Assembly (NCBI GenBank): GCA_023433405.1
Contig: JAEZCT010000044.1
Coordinates: 1 to 64,000, forward strand
Direction: 5' to 3'
Length of the DNA stretch: 64,000 nucleotides
Source of the DNA: Bacillota bacterium
GTDB taxonomy: Bacteria; Bacillota; Clostridia; Oscillospirales; Ruminococcaceae
Shown: one piece after another, positions 15,507-23,909 of the stretch
Numbering within the stretch: position 1 is the stretch's first letter
Layout of the letters: the number at the start of each line of letters is the position of its first letter
Notes under the pieces: model-generated
Told to the model about the DNA's origin: nothing
Seen by the model: the letters and a program-made list of their open reading frames with translations, nothing else
The model's database searches: none
Made by a program: the position numbers and the translations under genes

Positions 15507-16298
15507 TCAACCCGTTTTGTAGACCCTGGAGGGCGGTACCCCCCGGCTCCTTTTAAACACCTTGCTAAAGTAAAAGATATCGGTAAAGCCGCAAAGCAGG
15601 GCAACCTCATTGACGTTGTACTCCCCGCTTCTGAGCATATCCTCCGCGTGGTTGAGCCGGATGGAGGTGAGATATTCCCGAAACGTCATGCCGGTGCATT
15701 GCTTAAAAAGACTGCCGAAATACACCGGGTTAAGCCCTGTCAGCTCCGACAGCTCCTGGATGTTAAGCGGGCGCGCGTAATGCTCGGTGATGTGACGAAT
15801 GGACTTTTTAATGCGGTTATCCATTAACCCCAGGTCGGTTTTGTAGATGATAATCTCAAACAGGCGCTGCAAAATCATCAAAAGATGTCCGTGTACCTTG
15901 AGCTGGTAGCCGGGTACCCGGCGCAGCCATTCCTCGTTAAGATGTCGGTACATTGTAATGAGGTCGGGCCGATGCCCGATTTTTGTAATAAGGGGAAAGG
16001 GCAGGTCTATCTCCTCCCCATAATGGTTGTAAAGATAGAAATTGGTGGGATAGCATTCCATCAGGTCGCTTGGTATCCCCACCGCTCGGCGGAGCGTGCC
16101 TCTGGGGATGCATAGCAGATCCCCCGCCGTGAGGATATAGGTCTTGCCCCCAATCTCATATTCCGCGCTTCCTTTAAGTACATAGGTAAGGTCGATGAAG
16201 GGGATAATCATTTCCTTTATTTCCCATGATGGGGTGCAAATTCGGTGCACATGGTATTCCGTTACCGGAACAAGATCCGTATATTCCTCATCTTTCAT
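15507..16298 (-). CDS. AraC-family transcriptional regulator
   Basis: Regulator of 263 residues. The N-terminal cupin (about 10-150) would sense a sugar ligand. The C-terminal 100 residues hold two helix-turn-helix units, with IQELSELTGLNPVYFGSLFK and the signature VNEVALLCGFTDIFYFSKVFK. It is divergent from GH67 and convergent with the oxidoreductase pair. That placement makes it the probable activator of the xylan-oligosaccharide operon on one side and possibly the oxidoreductases on the other. Confidence 0.93.
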   Translation of the reverse strand: MKDEEYTDLVPVTEYHVHRICTPSWEIKEMIIPFIDLTYVLKGSAEYEIGGKTYILTAGDLLCIPRGTLRRAVGIPSDLMECYPTNFYLYNHYGEEIDLPFPLITKIGHRPDLITMYRHLNEEWLRRVPGYQLKVHGHLLMILQRLFEIIIYKTDLGLMDNRIKKSIRHITEHYARPLNIQELSELTGLNPVYFGSLFKQCTGMTFREYLTSIRLNHAEDMLRSGEYNVNEVALLCGFTDIFYFSKVFKRSRGVPPSRVYKTG

Positions 16299-16341
16299 GA
16301 TAAAACCCTCAACTCATCTTTAATAAGTACAAATATACTTT

Positions 16342-16380
16342 AGTATAGTCATTTTGAAATGCAATAGTCAATGATATAAT
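16342..16380. promoter_or_regulatory. Overlapping divergent promoters, araC and GH67
   Basis: Minus strand: TTGACT (16366-16371) and TATACT (16342-16347) are spaced 18 bp and drive araC. Plus strand: TATAAT (16375-16380) with TG upstream, but only a poor -35, is the likely GH67 operon promoter. A TATACT/AGTATA palindrome at 16335-16348 could be a binding site. Confidence 0.6.
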
Positions 16381-16471
16381 GTGGTCAAAGAAACAGAATG
16401 AGATAGCAAAATTTTGTTGAATATGCACACACCATTTTATGAAACAGTGCGATTCACACAGGAGGCAGCCT

Positions 16472-18454
16472 ATGCACTCGCAACCCCTTGCTCCTTTGGT
16501 TATACAAAATAAACGAGTAATTTCCGAAAACGCGGCATGGCTGCAAACCGGCGGCGTGCCGATGCTCCCCCCCATGCGGCTGGAGGCTCAACCGGATTTT
16601 CCCGCTGCCGCCTGCGAAGAGTTAAGGCTTGGATTGGAGCGTCTTTACGGAAAGGACTTCCTAGCACCTGACGCAGACTGCCGTCTGCTTCTCTCTCTGG
16701 ATGAAGGGCTTCCCCCTGAGGGGTTTCGGCTGACTCCCGCACAAAACTGCTTTACCGTAGAGGGTGCCGATGAAAGCGGCGCGCTTTATGGCATTTTTTC
16801 TCTGTTATTAAGGCTAGGCGCCGGAGAGGCGCTCGAGAATATTAGCGGACAGAGCGCTCCCACGGTAGCCCGCAGGGTGCTTAATCACTGGGATAATCTC
16901 AACGGAAGCATCGAACGCGGCTACGCGGGTAATTCTATCTTCTTTGAGGATAACAATATTCGCTATGACACGCAGCGAATTCATGACTATGCACGGTTGC
17001 TTGCATCAATCGGCATTAATGTGGTAATTTTAAATAACGTCAACGTCACTCCAGAGTCCTCGCGGCTGATTACCGAAAGTATGCTCCCGCAGGTGGCGGA
17101 GCTTGCGGCAATCTTTCGCAGGTACAGGATTCGGCTGGGTATTTCCATTCATTTTGAAAGCCCCCAGATCCTTGGGGGATTACCCACCGCCGACCCGCTG
17201 GACGAACAGGTCACCGCGTGGTGGCAGGCGAAGGCCGATGAGGTTTACCGGTATATTCCCGATTTTTCGGGCTTTCTGGTCAAGGCTGATTCGGAGTTTC
17301 GCGGCGGTCCTAACTCCATAGGCAGAAGCCAGGCCGAGGGGGCAAACACCATCGCCCGCGCATTGGCTCCCTACGGCGGAGTGCTGTACTGGCGGTGCTT
17401 TATTTACAACTGTATGCAGGACTGGAGAGAATACGGCATTGACCGTCCCAAGGCTCCCTACGACCTGTTTATGCCTCAGGACGGGCAGTTTGACGCTAAC
17501 GTCATCCTGCAGGTGAAAAACGGTCCCTCCGACTTTCAGGTGCGTGAGCCTGTCTCCCCTCTTCTTGGGGCAATGCACCACACCCGTCAGGCCCTAGAGC
17601 TGCAAATTACACAGGAATACACCGGCCAGCAGATTGATGTTTTTAACCTCGCCGTACAGTGGCAGGAGATTCTTAGTTCTCCCATAGACAGGGACAAGTC
17701 CCTTAGGGATATCTGCGGCAACAAAATTGACACCATCGTCGCCGTCGCAAATGTGGGGCGGGATAATAACTGGACCGGCCATACCTTTGCGCAGGCTAAC
17801 CTTTTTGCCTTCGGCCGCCTTGCGTGGAACCCTTTGCTGGACGCGCAGGAGATTACCGAGCAATGGGCGAGGCTGACCTTTGGTCTTGAACCCGCGGTAC
17901 TGGGTGTGGTGACCGATATTCTGATGCGGTCTCGCCATACCTATGAGAAATATAACGCGCCCCTTGGCCTTGGCTGGATGGTTAACATCCATCATCATTA
18001 CGGACCCAGCCCCGAGGGCTACGAGTTTATGAAATGGGGTACCTACCACAGGGCAAGCGGCGCCGCTGTCGGCATAGACCGCACAACCCGCGGCACCGGC
18101 TTTACCGCACAGTATCCCGACGCGGTAACCGCGATGTATGACGATACCTCCACCTGTCCGGAGGAGCTGCTGCTCTTCTTTCACCGGCTAAATTACGACT
18201 ACCGACTTAAAAACGGCAAAACGCTCTTGCAGCACATCTACGATACCCATTTTGAGGGAGCGGAGGATGTAGCGGACTTTGTGCAAAAATGGGCGTCGCT
18301 CAAAGAGCTGCTGCCGCAGGAGGTACACGTTTCCGTTGCGGAGCGGCTGCAAAGGCAGCTGGAAAACGCCAGAGAATGGCGGGACGTTATTAACACCTAT
18401 TTCTATCGCAAAACGGGTATACCCGATGAAAGAGGGAGAAATATCTATCACTAG
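16472..18454 (+). CDS. GH67 alpha-glucuronidase
   Basis: Removes (4-O-methyl-)glucuronic acid from the end of xylo-oligosaccharides. The 660-residue length is typical. The GH67 hallmark RRVLNHWDNLNGSIERGYAG is at 134-153, KADEVYRYIPDFSGFLVKA at 254-272 and NGPSDFQVREP at 350-360. Candidate catalytic acids are D331 and E359, with a general acid in the KADE/VKADSE region; these assignments are by family resemblance. It has no signal peptide, so it acts on imported oligosaccharides. AGGAGG precedes the ATG at 16472, which is preferred over a longer frame. It is the first gene of the transport operon. Confidence 0.95.
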   Translation: MHSQPLAPLVIQNKRVISENAAWLQTGGVPMLPPMRLEAQPDFPAAACEELRLGLERLYGKDFLAPDADCRLLLSLDEGLPPEGFRLTPAQNCFTVEGADESGALYGIFSLLLRLGAGEALENISGQSAPTVARRVLNHWDNLNGSIERGYAGNSIFFEDNNIRYDTQRIHDYARLLASIGINVVILNNVNVTPESSRLITESMLPQVAELAAIFRRYRIRLGISIHFESPQILGGLPTADPLDEQVTAWWQAKADEVYRYIPDFSGFLVKADSEFRGGPNSIGRSQAEGANTIARALAPYGGVLYWRCFIYNCMQDWREYGIDRPKAPYDLFMPQDGQFDANVILQVKNGPSDFQVREPVSPLLGAMHHTRQALELQITQEYTGQQIDVFNLAVQWQEILSSPIDRDKSLRDICGNKIDTIVAVANVGRDNNWTGHTFAQANLFAFGRLAWNPLLDAQEITEQWARLTFGLEPAVLGVVTDILMRSRHTYEKYNAPLGLGWMVNIHHHYGPSPEGYEFMKWGTYHRASGAAVGIDRTTRGTGFTAQYPDAVTAMYDDTSTCPEELLLFFHRLNYDYRLKNGKTLLQHIYDTHFEGAEDVADFVQKWASLKELLPQEVHVSVAERLQRQLENAREWRDVINTYFYRKTGIPDERGRNIYH

Positions 18455-18465
18455 GGGGCAACAAA

Positions 18466-19425
18466 ATGCAAGCAAACATACAAACAGGCACACCGCCTAA
18501 AGCCATACCATCCAAGCGGAAAATGAAGGCCCTAAATTACATGAAGCAATCGTGGATGCTGTACCTTATGCTTCTTTTGCCCATGGCGTTTTTTGTGGTT
18601 TTCCGTTATGTTCCAATGACAAACATTGTCATGGCGTTTCAGGAGTTTAACCTTTTCAAGGGCGTGTGGGATTCCCCTTGGGTGGGCTTTAAGTGGTTTG
18701 AACAGGCGTTTAGTTCCCGCGATTTCTTTAACGCTCTGCGCAACACCTTCCTGCTTAACACCCTTGACCTTGTGGTCAGCTTCCCCGCCGCAATCATCCT
18801 CGCGCTGCTGCTCAATGAGCTTGCGTTTAAACGGTACAAGCGTATTACGCAGACCATCGCTTACCTGCCCCACTTTCTTTCGTGGATTATTGTAAGCGGT
18901 ATGGCAAAGCAGCTGCTTGCACCCCAGACCGGTGTTGTAAATATGGGTCTTGCGAACCTCGGCATAGGTCCTGTGGATTTTTTAACCGACAACTTCTTGT
19001 GGGTCGGTACCTATGTCCTTTCTGGACTTTGGAAGGATATTGGCTGGAACACCATCATCTTCCTCGCGGCAATTACCGGCATCAACGCCGAGCTGTATGA
19101 GGCGGCGGAGGTGGACGGCGCGGGACGGCTGCGCAAGATTTGGAACGTTACACTGCCGGGCATCCGCTCCACCATTGTGGTGCTCTTAATTATGAACCTC
19201 GGACGCATACTGGGCATTGAGCTTGACCGCCCCTATTCCATGGGCAACGACCTGGTTCGGTCGGTGGCCGACGTTATCAGCACGCTGGTTTACCGCGTGG
19301 GTATCCGTTCGTTCCAGTTCTCGTATACGGCGGCAATCGGGTTATTCCAATCCGTTATCTGCGTTATCTTCCTGTCGGCGGCTAATTTCTTGGCAAGGCG
19401 CTTTGGCGAGCGGGGTATTTGGTAA
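18466..19425 (+). CDS. ABC transporter permease, LplB type
   Basis: Inner-membrane permease of a carbohydrate importer, 319 residues with six membrane segments. The cytoplasmic coupling motif is EAAEVDGAGRLRKIWNVTLPGI (EAA loop, about residues 206-225). The LplB subfamily pairs with a YtcP/LplC permease and a large lipoprotein and imports aldouronate-type xylo-oligosaccharides in Gram-positive bacteria. The start follows TAGGGGGC, 11 bp after GH67. No ATPase gene is in the operon; an MsmX-like shared ATPase is expected elsewhere. Confidence 0.93.
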   Translation: MQANIQTGTPPKAIPSKRKMKALNYMKQSWMLYLMLLLPMAFFVVFRYVPMTNIVMAFQEFNLFKGVWDSPWVGFKWFEQAFSSRDFFNALRNTFLLNTLDLVVSFPAAIILALLLNELAFKRYKRITQTIAYLPHFLSWIIVSGMAKQLLAPQTGVVNMGLANLGIGPVDFLTDNFLWVGTYVLSGLWKDIGWNTIIFLAAITGINAELYEAAEVDGAGRLRKIWNVTLPGIRSTIVVLLIMNLGRILGIELDRPYSMGNDLVRSVADVISTLVYRVGIRSFQFSYTAAIGLFQSVICVIFLSAANFLARRFGERGIW

Positions 19426-19506
19426 CTGCTAAATGGCTCCATGCAGTCGCGCCCCGTGCGCAAGACGGCGAAATTTATGAAATTATGTCGGATGAGGAGG
19501 AATACC

Positions 19507-20427
19507 ATGAAACTTAAAAAAAACGAGCAGGACAGCCATACTGGAAGCCGCATGGTCAAAACTACCGCCACAAAGGTAGTGGACTGGATTATAGCGATTA
19601 TATGCTTTGGCGTTATCTTAGTGTGCCTTCTGCCCTTTATGAATATCATTGCCCGCTCCCTCAGCTCCACCAACGCCATTATTAACCGACAGGTCGCCTT
19701 TTGGCCGGTTGATTTTTCCCTTGATTCCTATCGGTATGTATTTCAGGATGCGGCGTTCTCCCGCTCTATGGTGTGGACGGCCATTCTCACAGTAATCGCC
19801 ACGACGGTTTCGATGGTTATGACCATTCTGTGCGCTTACCCGCTTACCTACGACTGGCTTAAGGGCAGACGCGTAATCAGCACGCTTATCATCCTCACCA
19901 TGTACTTTAGTGCGGGAACTATTCCAAACTACATCCTGATGAGGGATTTAAACCTGATTAACAACCCCTTGGTATTGATTATTCCCAACTGTATCTCAGT
20001 TTTTAACGTCATTATTTTGCGCAGCTTCTTCTTCGGCATTCCCGCAAGCCTGCGAGAATCCGCGGAGCTCGACGGCGCAAACCCGATTACGGTTCTTATC
20101 CATGTGTATCTGCCCCTTTCCACCTCTGTGCTTGCCACCCTGGCGCTTTTTTACGCGGTAGGCCGGTGGAATGGCTTCTCGGATGCGCTGTTATATATGA
20201 CAGACCCCAAATTTGCTCCCATTCAGCTGAAGCTTTATCAGGTTATTAACAACCTGTCGGCCATCGAGGTATCACAGGCCGAGGGCATATCGGGCGGTGC
20301 GCCGACCGCGAGCGAGGGTCTTAAAGCGGCGAGTGTTATGTTTGCCACCATCCCCATTGTTATGGTATACCCCTTTGCCCAGCGGTACTTTATCTCGGGC
20401 GTAACCGTTGGCGCGGTGAAGGGATAA
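19507..20427 (+). CDS. ABC transporter permease, LplC/YtcP type
   Basis: Second permease subunit, 306 residues with six membrane segments. The coupling loop is RESAELDGANPITVLIHVYLP (about 198-218). The ATG at 19507 has GAGGAGGAA upstream; a longer frame starting at 19441 has none. It is co-transcribed between the LplB-type permease and the binding lipoprotein. Confidence 0.93.
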   Translation: MKLKKNEQDSHTGSRMVKTTATKVVDWIIAIICFGVILVCLLPFMNIIARSLSSTNAIINRQVAFWPVDFSLDSYRYVFQDAAFSRSMVWTAILTVIATTVSMVMTILCAYPLTYDWLKGRRVISTLIILTMYFSAGTIPNYILMRDLNLINNPLVLIIPNCISVFNVIILRSFFFGIPASLRESAELDGANPITVLIHVYLPLSTSVLATLALFYAVGRWNGFSDALLYMTDPKFAPIQLKLYQVINNLSAIEVSQAEGISGGAPTASEGLKAASVMFATIPIVMVYPFAQRYFISGVTVGAVKG

Positions 20428-20501
20428 GCAGCCCCGTCGATTATTACGTTGTTCCTGCATACACAGTGGTATGCTCTAAATATATGAATGGAGGATATAC
20501 T

Positions 20502-22124
20502 ATGAAAAGACGTGTTTCCTTGTTTCTGGCGTGCGTAATGCTTCTGACTCTGTTGGCAGCCTGTACGCCCTCTGCAAACCAGCCTGCTCCCGCATCATCC
20601 GGAGCCGCATCTCAGCCCGCATCTTCTGCGGACGCGAAACCCGAGTACAAAGAGATTACCGTTGAGATCTTTGACCGCGGTACCGACGGCGGCAGAACCG
20701 ACCCCACCAACAACTACTACACCGACTGGATCAAGAAAAAGGTTCTTGAGGACGCAAACCTTGGGGTTACCTTTGTGGCTGTTTCCCGTTGGGAAGAGAT
20801 GGAGCAGCTCACAAACCTCATGGCAGCCGGTACTGCCCCCGACCTGTGCGTAACCTATAGCTTGGACCTGATTACCACTTACCGTGAGCTGGGCGGTCTT
20901 GTTGACCTTGCTCCTTACATCAGTGAGAACCTGCCTGATCTGGATGCCTTCCTCGGCGACGATGAGGCCGTTCCCGGCAAGAGACTGATTGCCCGCAACA
21001 CCACCGAGACCGGACAGATCTTCTCGATTCCAGCTCGCCGCGTTAACACCGCAGCGGTAAGCACCTTTGTTCGTAAGGACTGGCTGGATAAGCTGGGCTT
21101 GGCTGCCCCCACCACCACCGAAGAATTCTACAACATGCTCAAGGAATTCAAGGCTAAGGATCCCGGCGGCGTAGGCAAGAACCTTATTCCCTTCATCATT
21201 GGTTCCAGAGACGTCCGTTGGCGTGCACGCACTCTGATTGAGTCGTTCATCGACCCGAACCTCAGCGACAAGGATCGTTGGGTTAACACCGCCATCGAGC
21301 GTGAGTTCCTGCTGCCCGGCTACAAAGAGGGCGTTCGTTATGTTAACAAGCTGTATAACGAGGGTCTGACCGACACCGAGTTTGCACTCAATACCGATGA
21401 CGTAAACAACGATAACCTCATTAAGAGCGGCGTTGTCGGCGCGTTTATTCACAACTGGGATCAGCCCTTCCGTGATAACCCCGGCCTGCTGCGTGACCTG
21501 AAGGTGAATGTTCCCGATGCTGAGTTCATCAGCGTTGACTGCTTCCCGAACGCTGCCGGCAAGTACTATAAGGGCGCTTATGAGCCCGCCGGTCTGAACT
21601 TCTTCATCCCCGCTACCTCCAAGAACGTGGAAGGCACACTGCGTTATGTTAACTGGCTCTCGAAGTTTGAGAACCGTTACTTCCTGCAGACCGGTGAAGA
21701 GGGCGTAACCCATGAGATGGTAGACGGCGTTCCCAAGATCAAGGTTACCGATGGTCCTCAGATCATGAACTCCGGCTTGAACCTCGACTACACCATCATG
21801 ATTAACGGTCTTGACACCGGCGACCCCGCCAAGAACGTTGCCGCTACCGCTCTCTCCTACGGCGTTGACCCCGCTCTGGTTCTCAAGGCCTATGAGGATT
21901 CTATGAGAGACGCGAAGCCCCTGCTCGTAGTACCCGGCCTGACCCTTACCGCCGCAGCACCTGTAAGCCAGACCCTGATTGACAAGGGCTGGACCCTGCT
22001 TGCTGAGTCGGTAACCGCGAAGCCTGATCAATTCGATGCCAAGTGGGATGCCGGTATTGCCGATTGGCTTGCCTCCGGCGCTCAGTCTGTTATCGATGAG
22101 AGAGCTGCCAAGTATCACGAATAG
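20502..22124 (+). CDS. ABC transporter substrate-binding lipoprotein
   Basis: Extracellular sugar-binding lipoprotein of 540 residues. A signal peptide with lipobox LLAAC places the lipidated cysteine at about residue 20. A Ser/Ala/Pro-rich linker follows. The large size fits the LplA class that carries aldouronate-type oligosaccharides. TGGAGGATAT precedes the ATG. Codon choice is more biased than in the neighbours (AAG over AAA, CTG, GGT, GTT AAC), suggesting very high expression. A stable hairpin after the stop may protect the upstream mRNA. The binding specificity is inferred from the operon. Confidence 0.94.
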   Translation: MKRRVSLFLACVMLLTLLAACTPSANQPAPASSGAASQPASSADAKPEYKEITVEIFDRGTDGGRTDPTNNYYTDWIKKKVLEDANLGVTFVAVSRWEEMEQLTNLMAAGTAPDLCVTYSLDLITTYRELGGLVDLAPYISENLPDLDAFLGDDEAVPGKRLIARNTTETGQIFSIPARRVNTAAVSTFVRKDWLDKLGLAAPTTTEEFYNMLKEFKAKDPGGVGKNLIPFIIGSRDVRWRARTLIESFIDPNLSDKDRWVNTAIEREFLLPGYKEGVRYVNKLYNEGLTDTEFALNTDDVNNDNLIKSGVVGAFIHNWDQPFRDNPGLLRDLKVNVPDAEFISVDCFPNAAGKYYKGAYEPAGLNFFIPATSKNVEGTLRYVNWLSKFENRYFLQTGEEGVTHEMVDGVPKIKVTDGPQIMNSGLNLDYTIMINGLDTGDPAKNVAATALSYGVDPALVLKAYEDSMRDAKPLLVVPGLTLTAAAPVSQTLIDKGWTLLAESVTAKPDQFDAKWDAGIADWLASGAQSVIDERAAKYHE

Positions 22125-22183
22125 TTCTTACCGATACGTTAACATTCCTATAACCAAACACTTTGTCTGATTGACAAACGCAC

Positions 22184-22216
22184 CATGGGCTTTGCGGCAC
22201 TGTCGCAAGGCCCATG
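22184..22216 (+). other. Stable hairpin after the binding-protein gene
   Basis: CATGGGCTTTGCG pairs with CGCAAGGCCCATG apart from small bulges. There is no T-run, so it is more likely an mRNA-stabilising or processing hairpin than a terminator; the GH39 gene may still be reached by read-through. Confidence 0.5.
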
Positions 22217-22236
22217 ATTGTTGCCGCAGCAAATAT

Positions 22237-22341
22237 TATACTAATATCCGATTTAAAAGAGTATAAAAATCAAGTGAAAAGCTTTAATTTATGGGTTTTC
22301 ACGCGGATTTTTATCGACTCTTTTTGAGGGGATTAGTATTA
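22237..22341 (+). repeat. MITE-like palindromic repeat, copy 5 (reference copy of subfamily A)
   Basis: One of the closest copies to the consensus, with TATACTAATATCCGATTT at the left and GAGGGGATTAGTATTA at the right. TA lies at both borders. It sits inside the xylan operon, between the binding protein and GH39. Confidence 0.92.
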
Positions 22342-22394
22342 CGCACAAAAAGTATGCCTCCCCCGCAATACACCAACAGAAAGTAGGGAACCAT

Positions 22395-23909
22395 ATGAAG
22401 GAGACCAAAAAATACACCGTCGCCCCGGGGACACTTCTGCCCTTTTATAACAACGCGGATTACTGCATCGGAACCGGCCGCATGGGGCTTGCGCTGACCA
22501 AGGAATATATGGAGCAGCTAAAATATGTCCAGGAAGCCATCGGCTTTGCCCATATACGGGGCCACGGGCTGTTCTGCGACGATATGGCAATCTATCAGGA
22601 GTATACCGACGAAAACGGCAGCCCCGCCGTGGAATACAACTTTACCTACCTCGACCGGGTGATGGACGGCTACCGGGAGGTGGGTCTTCGCCCCTTTTTG
22701 GAGCTTGGCTTTATGCCCGAAAAAATGGCCTCCGGCAACCAGACCGTTTTTTATTGGAAAGGCAACGTGACCCCTCCTAAGGAGTATGAGGCATGGAACT
22801 TGCTCGTGCAGGCTACCCTTCGTCACCTGATGGAGAGGTATGGAGCGGATGAGGTGGTTTGCTGGCCCATAGAGGTGTGGAACGAGCCGAATCTGGCCGG
22901 TTTTTGGAAAGACGCGGACATGCAGGAATACTTTCGCTTATTCAAGGAGAGCTTTTTAGCCATCAAGGCCCTTGACCCGCGTTTTCGCGTGGGCGGACCG
23001 GCAATCTGCGGCGTGGATGACGCGACGTGGATGCGTGCCTTTCTTGATTTCTGCAAGGCAAACAGCTTGGACGTGGATTTTGTTACCCGCCACCACTACA
23101 CCAGCAATCCCCCCGAAAAAATCGGGCATTACGCCTATGTTCAGCTCCACGAGCTGGAGAACAGCCTGCGCGACCTGCGGGTGAGCCGGGATATTGTGGA
23201 CAGCTTTGAGGAGTACAGGGGCCGTGAAATTCACATCACCGAGTTTAACACTTCCTACGTCCCAAACGCTCCCGTGCATGATACCAACTACAATGCGGCC
23301 TACATCGCGCAGCTTTTGGCGAGACTGGGAGACGACCATCGTTCCTATTCCTACTGGACCTTTGGCGATGTGTTTGAAGAAGCGGGCGTACCCTTTACCC
23401 CCTTTTACGGCGGCTTTGGCCTTGTTGCCAACGGCTTAATCCCCAAGCCCACCTTCTGGACCTTTGTGTTCTTTAAGGCCTTGCAGGGCGGCTGCGTGCA
23501 TCGCTCGGAGAACGCCGTTATTGTGGAGCAGGGCGGCGGCTACCGCGGCGTGGCGTGGAATACCGCCCCTGAGCGAAACGGCGGCGAGCTGTCTTTGTCG
23601 TTTACCCTGCCCGCCGCACAAGCCGGTGAATTCTGCCTGCTTACAAAAACGGTGGATGAGGACTGCTGCAACCCGCTGAAGCTGTGGCATGACATGGGCG
23701 AGCCCGCGAGCCTTACGGCTGCACAGCTTGCGAACCTGCGGGAGTGCGCAAAGCCCTTATTCTCCTCCCGGCGGCTGACCGCCGACGGCAATACACTGGA
23801 AATAACGCTGACCCTTACAGATAACGCGGTGGCGTATTTTGAGCTTGCTCCAATCAAGCCCGTCAGCGACCGAGGTTTTTCCTACAACAGGGTGATACAG
23901 CTGCGGTGA
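22395..23909 (+). CDS. GH39 beta-xylosidase
   Basis: Probable intracellular beta-xylosidase of family GH39, 504 residues. A (beta/alpha)8 barrel carries the acid/base E164 in the WNEPN motif and the nucleophile E283 in IHITEFNTSY. A C-terminal beta-sandwich begins at about residue 375. There is no signal peptide. The start is the first ATG, behind AGTAGGG. Its product would split xylo-oligosaccharides after GH67 has removed the glucuronate. The GTG start of the next gene overlaps its stop. Confidence 0.93.
   Translation: MKETKKYTVAPGTLLPFYNNADYCIGTGRMGLALTKEYMEQLKYVQEAIGFAHIRGHGLFCDDMAIYQEYTDENGSPAVEYNFTYLDRVMDGYREVGLRPFLELGFMPEKMASGNQTVFYWKGNVTPPKEYEAWNLLVQATLRHLMERYGADEVVCWPIEVWNEPNLAGFWKDADMQEYFRLFKESFLAIKALDPRFRVGGPAICGVDDATWMRAFLDFCKANSLDVDFVTRHHYTSNPPEKIGHYAYVQLHELENSLRDLRVSRDIVDSFEEYRGREIHITEFNTSYVPNAPVHDTNYNAAYIAQLLARLGDDHRSYSYWTFGDVFEEAGVPFTPFYGGFGLVANGLIPKPTFWTFVFFKALQGGCVHRSENAVIVEQGGGYRGVAWNTAPERNGGELSLSFTLPAAQAGEFCLLTKTVDEDCCNPLKLWHDMGEPASLTAAQLANLRECAKPLFSSRRLTADGNTLEITLTLTDNAVAYFELAPIKPVSDRGFSYNRVIQLR

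Noticed and set aside
20595..22118. 507-residue open frame antisense to the binding-protein gene
   Set aside because: It has no ribosome-binding site and its protein sequence has no domain. It stays open because of the strong codon bias of the real lipoprotein gene on the other strand.
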